This document shows, in pieces, positions 33,499-43,276 of a DNA stretch of 64,000 nt. The DNA comes from Escherichia marmotae (lineage in GTDB: Bacteria; Pseudomonadota; Gammaproteobacteria; Enterobacterales; Enterobacteriaceae), in assembly GCF_002900365.1 (NCBI RefSeq), contig NZ_CP025979.1, positions 4,030,001-4,094,000 of the forward strand. Direction: 5' to 3'. The notes under the pieces are model-generated. The model searched no databases. It saw nothing but the letters and a program-made list of their open reading frames with translations, and was not told the DNA's origin. Every line of letters starts with the position of its first letter. Position 1 is the first letter of the stretch. The translations under genes were made by a program, and so were the position numbers.

Positions 33499-34506
33499 GT
33501 GAAAAAACAATGGATTGTAGGTACGGCGTTGTTTGTGTTGATGTCAGGTTATGGCTGGGCCGATGGTGAACCGCCAACTGAAAATGTCTTAAAAGATCAA
33601 TTCAAAAAGCAATATCACGGCATTCTCAAACTGGATGCCATCAATTTAAAAAAACTTGATGCGAAGGGGAATCAGGCCACCTGGTCTGCGGAAGGTGATG
33701 TCTCTTCTAACGATGATCTCTATACCTGGATCGGTCAGTTGGCAGATTATCAACTGCTGGAACAGACCTGGGTGAAAGATAAACCCGTAAAATTCTCAGC
33801 GATGTTAACCAGTAAAGGAACGCCCGCGTCTGGCTGGACGGTGAATTTTTACTCTTTTCAGGCAGCAGCCAGCGATAGTGGGCGGTTTGTTGATGATATC
33901 AAAACGAATAATAAGTACCTGATTGTGAATAGCGAAGATTTCAATTATCGCTTTAGTCAGCTTGAGTCAGCGCTGAATGTGCAGATGAATTCGATTTCGG
34001 GGCTGGAAAAGGAAGTGAAAGAGCTTGATAAGCAAATGGTTGTGGCACAGAAAGCGGCGAATGCTTATTGGGGAAAAGGGGCAGATGGCAAGCAAATGAC
34101 TCGTGAAGACGCTTTTAAAAAAATACACCAGCAACGGGATGCGTTTAATAAACAGAATGATAGCGAGGTGTTCGCGGCTAAATATGACAAAGAGGTCTAT
34201 CAACCGGCGATTGCGGCATGTCATAAACAGAGTGAAGAGTGTTATGAAGTGCCGATTCAGCAGAAACGGGATTTTGATATCAACGAGCAGCGGCGACAGA
34301 CTTTTCTGCAATCACAAAAACTCAGCCGTAAATTGCAGGATGACTGGATAAAGCTTGAAAAAGGGCAATATCCGTTAACGATGAAAGTTTCGGAAATAAA
34401 CAGTAAAAAAGTCGCGATTTTGATGAAGATTGACGATATCAACCAGGCTAATGAACGCTGGAAAAAAGATACCGAACAACTGCGGCGTAATGGGGGGATT
34501 AAGTAA
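33499..34506 (+). CDS. yggM: DUF1202 protein YggM
   Basis: A 335-residue protein beginning with GTG at 33499; same length as K-12 YggM. Signal peptide about 22 residues (ends GYGWA). The C-terminal half is strongly charged and helical (QKRDFDINEQRRQTFLQSQKLSRKLQ), probably coiled coil. Function unknown. Confidence 0.9.
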   Translation: MKKQWIVGTALFVLMSGYGWADGEPPTENVLKDQFKKQYHGILKLDAINLKKLDAKGNQATWSAEGDVSSNDDLYTWIGQLADYQLLEQTWVKDKPVKFSAMLTSKGTPASGWTVNFYSFQAAASDSGRFVDDIKTNNKYLIVNSEDFNYRFSQLESALNVQMNSISGLEKEVKELDKQMVVAQKAANAYWGKGADGKQMTREDAFKKIHQQRDAFNKQNDSEVFAAKYDKEVYQPAIAACHKQSEECYEVPIQQKRDFDINEQRRQTFLQSQKLSRKLQDDWIKLEKGQYPLTMKVSEINSKKVAILMKIDDINQANERWKKDTEQLRRNGGIK

Positions 34507-34528
34507 TTTTTGCGATGATGCATGGCTT

Positions 34529-34561
34529 GTAGCCGGATGTGGCGTTTACGCCGCATCCGGC
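34529..34561. repeat. single REP element
   Basis: TAGCCGGATGTGGCGTTTAC..GCCGCATCCGGC hairpin between convergent yggM and hemW. Confidence 0.88.
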
Positions 34562-34570
34562 AGAACAAGT

Positions 34571-35707
34571 TTACTCGGCCAGAAACAGTTCCAGCAGTGA
34601 ATTTAAAAACAACTTCCCATGTTCCGTTATCTGCCAGTAATCCGCACATTCGGTGAGATAACCCTGAGCGATAGCCTCGTCTAACTGAGAGCGAATCACT
34701 TCTTCGCAAAGGCCGGTATACTGGCTAAACTCCACGCGTGGCGCGGCCTCCAGCAAACGGAAGCGATTCATAAAGAACTCGAACGGCTTATCAGTGGCTT
34801 CTACATCACGCTGGCTTTCCAGATAACGCCCCTGCATAAAACCACGCGGGTGACGCGTTTTGGTGGTACGCAGAATGCGCCCGTCCGGGAAGGTCACTTT
34901 GCCATGCGCGCCGCAGCCGATGCCGAGGTAGTCACCAAATCGCCAGTAGTTGAGATTGTGTTGGCATTGATAACCCGGTTTGGCGTAAGCGGAGGTTTCA
35001 TATTGCTGATAACCCGCTGCGGTTAATAACTGATGCCCCTGTTCGAAAATATCCCACAGTGCGTCGTCGTCCGGTAGCACCGGTGGCCGCGAACCAAACA
35101 ACGTATTGGGTTCGATGGTCAACTGATACCAGGAAAGATGCGGCGGATTCAGTTCAATGGCCTGGCGCAGATCGCCAAGCGCCTCTTCCAGTGATTGATC
35201 AGGCAACCCGTGCATCAAATCAAGGTTAAAACTACGCAACCCCAGCCCGCTTGCCAGATTCGCTGCCCGTTTCGCTTCTTGCGGGCCATGAATGCGTCCA
35301 AGTCGTTTCAGCTTTTCTTCGCTAAAACTCTGCACACCAATAGAGATGCGGTTCACACCGGCACGCTGATAATCAACAAAGCGATCGGCTTCTACCGTAC
35401 CAGGATTCGCTTCCATAGTAATTTCTGCATCCGCTGCCAGCGGCAAACGCGCACGCACGCCGTCCAGCAGCGTTTGCATCGCCGGGCCAGAAAGCAGACT
35501 CGGCGTACCACCGCCAATAAATATTGTCTGCACTTCACGACCCTGAGCATAAGCCACATCATTGTCCAGATCGTTAAGCAGATGCTGAACATAATCGTCG
35601 TGCGGCACTTCTCCTTTCAACGCGTGAGAGTTGAAATCGCAGTACGGGCATTTCTGCACACACCACGGGATGTGAATGTAGAGACTGAGCGGCGGTAACT
35701 TAACCAT
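34571..35707 (-). CDS. hemW: heme chaperone HemW (radical SAM)
   Basis: A 378-residue radical-SAM family protein, K-12 length. It has the CxxxCxxC cluster motif in CVQKCPYCDFNSH with the extra cysteine typical of HemW, FIGGGTPSLLSG and MEANPGTVE. HemW resembles HemN but acts as a heme-transfer protein. It overlaps rdgB by 8 bp and is the last gene of the yggS-yggT-yggU-rdgB-hemW run. Confidence 0.96.
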   Translation of the reverse strand: MVKLPPLSLYIHIPWCVQKCPYCDFNSHALKGEVPHDDYVQHLLNDLDNDVAYAQGREVQTIFIGGGTPSLLSGPAMQTLLDGVRARLPLAADAEITMEANPGTVEADRFVDYQRAGVNRISIGVQSFSEEKLKRLGRIHGPQEAKRAANLASGLGLRSFNLDLMHGLPDQSLEEALGDLRQAIELNPPHLSWYQLTIEPNTLFGSRPPVLPDDDALWDIFEQGHQLLTAAGYQQYETSAYAKPGYQCQHNLNYWRFGDYLGIGCGAHGKVTFPDGRILRTTKTRHPRGFMQGRYLESQRDVEATDKPFEFFMNRFRLLEAAPRVEFSQYTGLCEEVIRSQLDEAIAQGYLTECADYWQITEHGKLFLNSLLELFLAE

Positions 35708-36293
35708 TACGTAGCGCGTCCAGCAGCAGTTTCAACGCCTGACCACGGTGGGAAATGGCACTCTTCTCTTCGCGAGTCAGTTCGGCAGCGGTTTTGCCTT
35801 CAGAAGGCACGAAGAAAATCGGATCATAACCAAAGCCACCAGTACCAGCAGGTTCACGGGTAATCACGCCAGGCCAGCAACCGTGGCACACCAGCGGAGT
35901 CGGATCTTCCGCATGACGCAGATACACCAGCACGCAGTGGAAACGAGCCTGGCGTTGGTCGTCCGGTACGTCTTTCAGGGTTTCCAGCAGTTTTTGCAGA
36001 TTCTTTTGATCGGTTGCGTCTTCACCGGAATAACGAGCGGAGTAAATCCCCGGCGCTCCGCCAAGCGCATCAACCGCCAGACCGGAATCGTCGGCAATCG
36101 CCGGTAAACCGGTCGCTTTTGCCGCGTGGCGCGCTTTCAGGATCGCGTTTTCGATAAAGGTCAGGCCGGTCTCTTCGGCGGAATCGACGCCAAGTTCCGT
36201 TTGGGCCACGATATCAAGACCGAAGTCGCTAAGCAGCGACGCCAGCTCACGCACTTTACCGGCATTGCCGGTTGCGAGGACAACTTTTTGCAT
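35700..36293 (-). CDS. rdgB: dITP/XTP pyrophosphatase RdgB
   Basis: A 197-residue NTP pyrophosphatase of the HAM1 family that removes dITP and XTP from the nucleotide pool. Motifs: the start VVLATGNAGKVREL, IADDSGLAVDAL and the late GGFGYDPIFFVP..KTAAEL..EEKSAISHRG. Full length. Sits between yggU and hemW with short or overlapping junctions. Confidence 0.96.
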   Translation of the reverse strand: MQKVVLATGNAGKVRELASLLSDFGLDIVAQTELGVDSAEETGLTFIENAILKARHAAKATGLPAIADDSGLAVDALGGAPGIYSARYSGEDATDQKNLQKLLETLKDVPDDQRQARFHCVLVYLRHAEDPTPLVCHGCWPGVITREPAGTGGFGYDPIFFVPSEGKTAAELTREEKSAISHRGQALKLLLDALRNG

Positions 36294-36300
36294 AGGATAC

Positions 36301-36591
36301 CTAATTAATTAACGCCGCGATTTCTGGCGGGATTTGTTGCGGATTAATGATTTTAATTTGTTTGTGGCGGCCAAGTTCGCCTTTTTCAATCACCACCTGG
36401 CTTTTCGCGACCCGGAACTGCTTACCGAGAAACTTCACCAGATGGTTGTTGGCCTGGCCGTCGACCGGCGGTGCGGTAATGGCGACTTTTACTTCGTCGC
36501 CATGTAAACCGACAATAGAATCACGGCTGGCTTTCGGCTGGATATAAAGCCGTAATACCAGACCGTCATCGTTTACTGTTACGGCACTCAT
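36301..36591 (-). CDS. yggU: UPF0235 protein YggU
   Basis: A 96-residue protein from the ATG at 36591, overlapping the yggT stop as ATGA; the ATG at 36603 would add four residues. DUF167 features: LYIQPKASRDSIVG, ITAPPVDGQANNHLVKFL. Function unknown. Confidence 0.92.
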   Translation of the reverse strand: MSAVTVNDDGLVLRLYIQPKASRDSIVGLHGDEVKVAITAPPVDGQANNHLVKFLGKQFRVAKSQVVIEKGELGRHKQIKIINPQQIPPEIAALIN

Positions 36592-37154
36592 AACGCCATC
36601 CACAGCCCCGGCAGCAGCATGTTTCCGGTTGCCTGTAATACTTCTGCGACACCCATATTGATGACATACAGCAGCAGTACGAGGATCATTGGTGAGAAAT
36701 CAATCCCTCCCATTGCCGGTAGCAGGCGGCGAATCGGACGCAGTAGCGGATCGGCAAGCTGGATCAGCACATATTCAATTGGGCTGCGACCCTGACTTAC
36801 CCAGCTCATTATCGCCATCACCAGCAGTACCCAGAAGATCAGCAGGCCGATAGTTTTCAGCAGAATCAGCAAACCGGCAATCCAGATGATCGGCAGGAAG
36901 GTTACGACTTTGAACAGGACGATGGCTTTGATGAAACTCAAAATGTACGCCACCAGCAGTGAGGCGCTGTCAATCGGCCCCATTGCCGGAATAACGCGGC
37001 GCAGTGGCCCGATAATCGGCTGCGTCACCTTCACCACAAACTGTGAGAAGGGGTTATAAAAATCACAATGAGCCCACTGCATCCAGATGCGTAATAACAG
37101 CACCATGGTATACAGCTCAATGACCGTTGAAAGCAGGAAAGTCAACGTATTCAT
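36588..37154 (-). CDS. yggT: YggT-family membrane protein
   Basis: A 188-residue protein built of two copies of the YGGT domain (about residues 5-90 and 100-180), each with the signature NPFSQFVVKVTQPIIGPLRR or LADPLLRPIRRLLP. Four to five membrane segments. Related proteins have been linked to osmotic shock and cell division; the precise role is open. Confidence 0.93.
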   Translation of the reverse strand: MNTLTFLLSTVIELYTMVLLLRIWMQWAHCDFYNPFSQFVVKVTQPIIGPLRRVIPAMGPIDSASLLVAYILSFIKAIVLFKVVTFLPIIWIAGLLILLKTIGLLIFWVLLVMAIMSWVSQGRSPIEYVLIQLADPLLRPIRRLLPAMGGIDFSPMILVLLLYVINMGVAEVLQATGNMLLPGLWMAL

Positions 37155-37171
37155 GGCGTTCCTTTAATTCC

Positions 37172-37876
37172 TTATTTTTTAGAGTAATCACGTGCACCAA
37201 AGATAGCAGTGCCGATGCGAACCATCGTGCTACCTGCCGCAATGGCGGCTTCCATATCATCTGACATCCCCAGAGAGAGGGTGTCGACATGCGGGTAGCG
37301 CGTTTTCAGTCCGGCAAATGCTACAGCCATTTGGCGTGCAACTTCAAACTGCCTTACATATTCTGACTCTGGCGCGGGGATCGCCATGAGCCCGCGCAGG
37401 CGTAAACGCGGTAGTTCTGCGACCGCTGCTGCCAGCTCGTCCAGCTCTGCCAGTTGAATGCCTGACTTACTGTTTTCATCGCTAATGTTGATTTGAATCA
37501 GTACGTTAAGAGGGGGAAGTTCTACCGGACGCTGATCGTTAAGACGGGTGGCGATACGCAAACGGTCGATGGTATGACACCAGTCGAAATGCTCTGCCAC
37601 CAGGCGGCTTTTATTAGACTGCAACGGGCCAATAAAATGCCACTCTAATCCTGTTACGCCCAGTTCCTGAAAGTGGCGAATTTTATCTACCCCTTCCTGA
37701 ACATAGTTTTCACCAAATTGACGCTGCCCCGCGTCGATGGCTTCTGCGATGGCGCTCGCAGGTTTTGTTTTACTGACTGCAAGCAGCGTAATTTCTTCTG
37801 GAGAACGGCCGCAACGCGTTGCAGCCGTTGAGATTTTGTCCCGAACCTGTGCCAGGTTATGCGCAATATCGTTCAT
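37172..37876 (-). CDS. yggS: PLP homeostasis protein YggS
   Basis: A 234-residue COG0325 PLP-binding protein. The cofactor lysine is in LLAVSKTKPAS (about residue 36), with the GENYVQE and WHFIGPLQSNK motifs of the family. It controls free pyridoxal phosphate and has no known catalytic activity. Divergent from yggR, with the starts 17 bp apart. Confidence 0.95.
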   Translation of the reverse strand: MNDIAHNLAQVRDKISTAATRCGRSPEEITLLAVSKTKPASAIAEAIDAGQRQFGENYVQEGVDKIRHFQELGVTGLEWHFIGPLQSNKSRLVAEHFDWCHTIDRLRIATRLNDQRPVELPPLNVLIQINISDENSKSGIQLAELDELAAAVAELPRLRLRGLMAIPAPESEYVRQFEVARQMAVAFAGLKTRYPHVDTLSLGMSDDMEAAIAAGSTMVRIGTAIFGARDYSKK

Positions 37877-37893
37877 TTTCTGAGGATCTTAGT

Positions 37894-38874
37894 ATGAATA
37901 TGGAAGAAATTGTGACCCTTAGTGTAAAGCATAACGTCTCGGATCTACACCTGTGCAGCGCCTGGCCAGCACGATGGCGCATTCGAGGGAGAATGGAGGT
38001 CGCGCCGTTTGACGCGCCAGACGTCGAAGAGTTGTTGCGGGAGTGGCTGGATGACGATCAACGGGCGATATTGCTTGAGAATGGCCAGCTTGATTTTGCG
38101 GTATCGCTGGCTGAAAACCAGCGGCTACGAGGCAGTGCGTTTGCGCAGCGGCAAGGCATTTCTCTGGCGTTACGGTTGTTACCTACGCATTGCCCGCAGC
38201 TCGAACAACTTGGCGCGCCGCCGGTATTGCCGGAATTACTCAATAGCGAGAATGGCCTGATTCTGGTGACGGGAGCGACGGGGAGCGGCAAATCGACCAC
38301 ACTGGCGGCGATGGTTGGTTATCTCAATCAACATGCCGATGCGCATATTCTGACGCTGGAAGATCCTGTTGAATATCTCTATGCCAGCCAGCGATGTTTG
38401 ATCCAGCAGCGGGAGATTGGTTTGCACTGTATGACGTTTGCATCGGGATTACGTGCGGCATTGCGGGAAGATCCCGATGTGATATTGCTCGGAGAGCTGC
38501 GTGATAGCGAGACAATCCGTCTGGCGCTGACGGCGGCAGAAACCGGGCATCTGGTGCTGGCAACCTTACATACGCGCGGTGCAGCGCAGGCGGTCGAGCG
38601 GCTGGTAGATTCATTTCCGGCACAGGAAAAAGATCCCGTGCGTAATCAACTGGCCGGTAGTTTGCGGGCGGTGTTGTCACAAAAGCTGGAAGTGGATAAG
38701 CAGGAAGGGCGCGTGGCGCTGTTTGAATTGTTGATTAACACGCCAGCGGTGGGGAATTTGATACGCGAAGGGAAAACCCACCAGTTGCCACATGTTATTC
38801 AAACCGGGCAGCAGGTGGGGATGTTAACTTTTCAGCAGAGTTATCAGCAGCGGGTGAAAGAAGGGCGCTTGTGA
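37894..38874 (+). CDS. yggR: PilT-like ATPase YggR
   Basis: A 326-residue secretion ATPase of the PilT/GspE type. Walker A TGATGSGKST near residue 130, Asp box HILTLEDPVEY, Walker B REDPDVILLGELRD, and His box TGHLVLATLHTRGAAQA. K-12 length when started at 37894; the frame upstream to 37819 overlaps yggS. A motor for pilus retraction by family, but no pilus genes are adjacent. Confidence 0.94.
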   Translation: MNMEEIVTLSVKHNVSDLHLCSAWPARWRIRGRMEVAPFDAPDVEELLREWLDDDQRAILLENGQLDFAVSLAENQRLRGSAFAQRQGISLALRLLPTHCPQLEQLGAPPVLPELLNSENGLILVTGATGSGKSTTLAAMVGYLNQHADAHILTLEDPVEYLYASQRCLIQQREIGLHCMTFASGLRAALREDPDVILLGELRDSETIRLALTAAETGHLVLATLHTRGAAQAVERLVDSFPAQEKDPVRNQLAGSLRAVLSQKLEVDKQEGRVALFELLINTPAVGNLIREGKTHQLPHVIQTGQQVGMLTFQQSYQQRVKEGRL

Positions 38875-38904
38875 GGCTAAAGCGGCTGATTAGCATCGTA
38901 AATA

Positions 38905-38989
<85 letters not shown>

Positions 38990-39037
38990 AAGATGGACGA
39001 TGACGCTATCTACAATTTGCCAGGCTTGCAAATCGCC

Positions 39038-39454
39038 TTAATATCCCTGCTCAAAATAACTTTCGAGAATGATAACCGCAGAGGCAGAGTCGACTTTGCC
39101 TTTGTTGAGCGCCCGATAACCGCCCTGTTCAAACAGGCCGGAACGCGCTTCCACGGTGCTAAGACGTTCGTCATGTAGCTTTACTTCAACACCGAAACGA
39201 CCATGAATACGGTTGGCGAATTTACGCGCCCGGGCGGTTAGCGGTTGTTCGGTGCCGTCCATGTTCAGCGGCAAACCGACGATGATTTCGTCTGGCTGCC
39301 ACTCTTTCAACAAACGCTCGATAATATTCCAGTCCGGCGTACCGTCCTGCGCTTTAATCGCAGGCAAAGGGCGAGCGGTGCCAGTAATGCGTTGACCAAC
39401 CGCTACGCCAATGCTTTTGGTGCCGAAGTCGAAGGCAAGTAAAGTCCCGCTCAT
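39038..39454 (-). CDS. ruvX: YqgF/RuvX RNase H-fold nuclease
   Basis: A 138-residue RNase H-fold protein involved in 16S rRNA maturation. The first acidic residue is in [15 protein letters not shown] and the second in [19 protein letters not shown] and DSASAVIIL complete the site. The start overlaps the yqgE stop (TGATG). Confidence 0.95.
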
Positions 39455-40017
39455 CAGGCGTGTCCCGCCACATCAGGCATGGTAAGAATATCAACACCAA
39501 TCAGCCTTGCCGCATCGCGCCAGCGGTCGGCTATCGGTGTTTTGAACAGAATATTCAGATCTGCCGGAGCGGTTAGCCAGGCGTTGTCGAGAATTTCTTG
39601 TTCCAGTTGGCCTTTATCCCAGGAGGAGTAACCCAACGCAACCATCACGTCAGAGGGTTGTTTATCGGTGCCGAGCGTTTCCAACACATCACGGGAAGTG
39701 GTCATCACCGTGTTGTCTGAAATGCGAATACTGGAAGTAAAATTTGATGGTGGAGTATGCAAAATAAACCCACGATCTTCAGCCAGTGGGCCACCGAGCA
39801 TAACAGGCTTGTCCAGACGGATTGACTCATCACGCGGCTCCGGCGTGATCTTTAATTTTTCCAGAATCCCTTCAATTTTAAGATTTTCCAGAGGCTTGTT
39901 AATGATAATCCCCATTGCACCCTCTGGATTATGTTCGCAAATGTAGACCACCGAACGACGGAAAATCGGATCCTGGAGAGCAGGCATGGCAATAAGAAAG
40001 TGATGCTGTAAATTCAT
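39454..40017 (-). CDS. yqgE: UPF0301/DUF179 protein YqgE
   Basis: A 187-residue protein from the ATG at 40017 (K-12 length). DUF179 features: [35 protein letters not shown] and [16 protein letters not shown]. Function unsettled. Coupled to ruvX. The upstream in-frame extension to 40089 crosses a terminator and is not used. Confidence 0.95.
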
Positions 40018-40043
40018 TGTCAGAGGTTCTGTTTCCTGGTTCA

Positions 40044-40086
40044 AAAAAGCAACAGCGCCCAGTATGCGTGGAAAGACGGGCGCTGT
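40044..40086 (-). terminator. terminator after gshB
   Basis: On the minus strand ACAGCGCCC..GGGCGCTGT forms a 9-bp stem with a 17-nt loop, followed by TGCTTTTTTG. Confidence 0.7.
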
Positions 40087-40125
40087 CACTCATAGTCTCA
40101 ACGAGATCCCTCTCGTTAAGCTGGG

Positions 40126-41076
40126 TTATCGTTGCTGTAAACGTGCTTCGATGGCATCCATTAGCATTCCGGTGATCGAGACCGGAAACTCTGCTTCAAT
40201 CTCACGAATACAGGTTGGGCTGGTGACGTTAATTTCAGTCAGGCGGTCTCCGATAATATCCAGGCCAACAAAAATTAGCCCTTTTTCTTTCAGCGTCGGC
40301 CCTACCTGGCGGGCGATTTTCCAGTCACTTTCAGTTAGCGGACGAGGTTCGCCGCGACCACCGGCAGCCAGATTGCCACGGGTTTCGCCACCCTGCGGAA
40401 TACGCGCCAGGCAGTACGGTACTGGCTCGCCATCCACCACCAGAACGCGTTTGTCGCCATCTTTAATGGCAGGCAGGTAATTTTGCGCCATACAGTAGCG
40501 AGTACCGTGCTCAGTCAGGGTTTCGGCAATCACGCCGAGGTTCGGATCGCCTTCTTTCACGCGGAAAATCGACGCGCCACCCATGCCGTCCAGCGGTTTA
40601 AGGATAATGTCAGTGTGCTTTTCCCAGAACGCTTTCAACTGTGCTTTATTACGCGTGACCAGCGTTTCTGGTGTTAAGTCAGAGAACCAGGCGGTAAACA
40701 GTTTTTCGTTACAGTCGCGCAGGCTCTGTGGCTTGTTAACGATCAACGTTCCTTTCTCTTCAGCACGTTCCAGAATATAAGTGGCGTAGATAAACTCGGT
40801 ATCAAACGGCGGATCTTTACGCATCAGGATCACGTCGAGATCGGCCAGTTGCAGATCCTGCTCACCCGTGAACTCGTACCATTTATCGTAGTTCTGTTCG
40901 ACGCTCAAAGTACGGGTACGAGCGCGAGCCTCACCATTGATCAAATAGAGATCGCCCATCTCCATATAGTGAAGTTCGTAACCACGACGTTGTGCTTCCA
41001 GCAACATAGCGAAACTGGAATCTTTCTTGATGTTGATGCTTGCGATGGGGTCCATCACGATGCCGAGCTTGATCAT
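40126..41076 (-). CDS. gshB: glutathione synthetase
   Basis: A 316-residue ATP-grasp ligase that adds glycine to gamma-glutamylcysteine. Seen: MDPIASINIKKDSS start, LMRKDPPFDTEFIYATY, the ATP-grasp IILKPLDGMGGASIFRV and GDKRVLVVDGEPVPY..IPQGGETRGNLAAGGRG. Full length. Follows rsmE with a 12-bp gap. Confidence 0.97.
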   Translation of the reverse strand: MIKLGIVMDPIASINIKKDSSFAMLLEAQRRGYELHYMEMGDLYLINGEARARTRTLSVEQNYDKWYEFTGEQDLQLADLDVILMRKDPPFDTEFIYATYILERAEEKGTLIVNKPQSLRDCNEKLFTAWFSDLTPETLVTRNKAQLKAFWEKHTDIILKPLDGMGGASIFRVKEGDPNLGVIAETLTEHGTRYCMAQNYLPAIKDGDKRVLVVDGEPVPYCLARIPQGGETRGNLAAGGRGEPRPLTESDWKIARQVGPTLKEKGLIFVGLDIIGDRLTEINVTSPTCIREIEAEFPVSITGMLMDAIEARLQQR

Positions 41077-41088
41077 TATTTTTCTCCG

Positions 41089-41820
41089 TTAGCCCAGATC
41101 ACCAAAACGTACTTGTAGCGCAGTTATGGCGGTGAGCGCAGTTGTCTCTGTACGCAAAACGCGAGGTCCCAGCAGGATATCAGTAAATTGATAGCGGGCA
41201 GTCATGGCAATTTCATCTGCTGATAATCCGCCTTCCGGGCCAATCAGCAGGCGGATGCGTTCGACCGGCAACGGCAGCGTGTTAATGCTGTTACTGGCGC
41301 GCGGGTGAAGATTCAGTTTCAGTCCTTCATCTTGCTCTGCACACCAGGCTTCCAGATCCATTGCAGGACGGATCTCCGGCACCCGGTTACGACCACACTG
41401 CTCGCAGGCGGCAATTGCAATTTTCTGCCACTGCTGGAGCTTCTTGTTCAGACGTTCGCTATCCAGTTTAACGCCGCAGCGTTCAGAAAAAAGTGGCGTA
41501 ATGAGGCTTACTCCAAGTTCGATCGATTTCTGGATAGTGAATTCCATTTTTTCACCGCGTGACATTACCTGACCGAGATGAATATGCAGAGGCGATTCAC
41601 GATCGTCGAGCTGACCTTCCAGCACGTTAACTTCCACGCTTTTTTTGCTGGCGCTGGTAATCTCTGCGTCAAAGACCTGGTTGCTACCGTCAAATAACTG
41701 TAACGCCTGACCAGGCCCCATACGCAGTACACGGCCGATATGGTTAGCGGCATCTTCGCAAAGAGCAATGTGCGAGTTGCTGATTAATGGTTCAGGATGA
41801 TAAATGCGGGGGATACGCAT
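41089..41820 (-). CDS. rsmE: 16S rRNA m3U1498 methyltransferase
   Basis: A 243-residue SPOUT-class methyltransferase from the ATG at 41820. PUA-like N-terminus (NHIGRVLRMGPGQALQLFDG) then the knotted SAM-binding part with LLIGPEGGLSADE and LGPRVLRTETTALTAI. Methylates U1498 of 16S rRNA. Upstream of and probably co-transcribed with gshB. Confidence 0.96.
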   Translation of the reverse strand: MRIPRIYHPEPLISNSHIALCEDAANHIGRVLRMGPGQALQLFDGSNQVFDAEITSASKKSVEVNVLEGQLDDRESPLHIHLGQVMSRGEKMEFTIQKSIELGVSLITPLFSERCGVKLDSERLNKKLQQWQKIAIAACEQCGRNRVPEIRPAMDLEAWCAEQDEGLKLNLHPRASNSINTLPLPVERIRLLIGPEGGLSADEIAMTARYQFTDILLGPRVLRTETTALTAITALQVRFGDLG

Positions 41821-41900
41821 GGTTAAAAATCCGCGTCGTCTCCCCACGCAGTTGCCTGCGTGAGGTAGGGGTTTAACAAAAAGAATCCCGCTAGTGTAGG

Positions 41901-42608
41901 TTAGCTCTTTTGCGCCTGGCAAGCGCGTTGCACATACGGGTTATGATTGCCTTGCACCTTTGCAATGCGTTCGTCGCGCTCACACTCCCAATCGGTGACC
42001 GGATACATCTTGTTCCAGGCGTTAAACAGTTGCGTTTGCTGGCGTGAGAGTGTCAGGTTGTACTGGTCACGCATATAGAAATAAGTTCTGGCAATGATGC
42101 CTCGCGTATGAGCTGGTGGTTCCGCCACTTTTTCTTTGAAATCCACCTTCATGGCGCACTGTCCATACTGACCCTCGCCACCATTCCACTGACTGTACAT
42201 AAAGTTGCCGCGATCGCCGTTCACTTCGCCTATCGAGGGCTGCAGGTTATGCATATCGCTTTCCATTTTGCGATAAACCGGATCTTTGGCGCAGTTTTTA
42301 CGTCCGCCGTCTTGCCAGCATTGACGCTGGTGGCCGAACTGCCAGGCGGGAACCACGTGTTCCCACTCCACACGACTGGCGCGATTTTCATTTTTGCGTA
42401 CCTGATATCCGCATGACTCCAGATCCACAACGCCTTTTTTACCCTGCCAGTTGATTTTACAGCCGCAGTAAAATGTTCCCGGTGCGTCAGCATAGACTTT
42501 TACTGCCGCATTTTTCGCCTGGGAAAAACTATTGATGCCTTCGGCCAATACCTGGCCGGAAAATGCTGCGCTCAGTATCACCGCAGCAACAGACAAATAA
42601 CGGTACAT
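41901..42608 (-). CDS. endA: periplasmic DNA-specific endonuclease I
   Basis: A 235-residue periplasmic nuclease. The signal peptide is 22 residues (FSGQVLA). The catalytic ββα-metal motif is in RVEWEHVVPAW with ESDMHNLQPSIGEVNGDRGN downstream. About eleven residues differ from K-12 as I recall it (for example FSGQVLAEG, AAVKVYAD, HTRGIIAR), an unusually large number and one reason I doubt a typical E. coli background. The enzyme looks intact. Confidence 0.95.
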   Translation of the reverse strand: MYRYLSVAAVILSAAFSGQVLAEGINSFSQAKNAAVKVYADAPGTFYCGCKINWQGKKGVVDLESCGYQVRKNENRASRVEWEHVVPAWQFGHQRQCWQDGGRKNCAKDPVYRKMESDMHNLQPSIGEVNGDRGNFMYSQWNGGEGQYGQCAMKVDFKEKVAEPPAHTRGIIARTYFYMRDQYNLTLSRQQTQLFNAWNKMYPVTDWECERDERIAKVQGNHNPYVQRACQAQKS

Positions 42609-42702
42609 CATTTACTCCGTGTTAAAACGAGCCAGCAACGTAGCGAAAGTTGTTTTACTATGCAATCAGCCAGATCAGGAAAGTTCCTGATAGTTCAGGT
42701 GG

Positions 42703-43200
42703 TTATTTCGCAACCAGTTGTTCGCCGCAATGAACGCAGCGATAGACGGCCTCTCCACGCACCACACGGTTATGGCGGCGCACGGTAAGCTGATGCTCCT
42801 GGCATTTACAGCGGTAGGGGAAGGTGTTGCGGCGTACGGATTGTAGCTCAAATTGATGCGTGCGGCGGGCGGGAACACCCAGCACACTTTCCATCATCCA
42901 TTTCCACTCTTTGCCATGCGGTGCCACGCGACCAAAGTGTTTCCACACCAGTAAATGCGCCAGCTCGTGCGGTACGACTTCTTCTATAAAAGCTTCGCTG
43001 TTTTCCATCAACAGCACCGGATTGAGACGAATTTCATAGCTGTCCAGCCAGGCAGTACCGGCGGATGTACCATGCTGGGTGTAAGCGATTTTTGGCTCCG
43101 GGTAATTACGCTCCAGCTTCAGGTTGGCCTGGGCGAGTTTTTCCCGCAGACGACGCATAACGGCCTGTTGGATGGCGATAGGGAGACGGGGCGTTTTCAT
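42703..43200 (-). CDS. sprT: SprT metalloprotease-like protein
   Basis: A 165-residue SprT-family protein with the zinc motif VVPHELAHLLVW and a C-terminal zinc ribbon (CKCQEH, CVHCGEQ). Relatives cut DNA-protein crosslinks; the E. coli protein is poorly characterised. Lies between galP and endA, same strand. Confidence 0.94.
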   Translation of the reverse strand: MKTPRLPIAIQQAVMRRLREKLAQANLKLERNYPEPKIAYTQHGTSAGTAWLDSYEIRLNPVLLMENSEAFIEEVVPHELAHLLVWKHFGRVAPHGKEWKWMMESVLGVPARRTHQFELQSVRRNTFPYRCKCQEHQLTVRRHNRVVRGEAVYRCVHCGEQLVAK

Positions 43201-43242
43201 AGCGGCTGAGGATAAAGCGAAGAAAAGATGACTGCAAGAGGT

Positions 43243-43268
43243 GGCTTCCTCCGCGACGGGAGGAAGCC
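43243..43268 (-). terminator. hairpin after galP
   Basis: A 10-bp stem GGCTTCCTCC/GGAGGAAGCC with a 6-nt loop, 9 bp after the galP stop; no strong T tract. Confidence 0.55.
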
Positions 43269-43276
43269 AGAGACGA

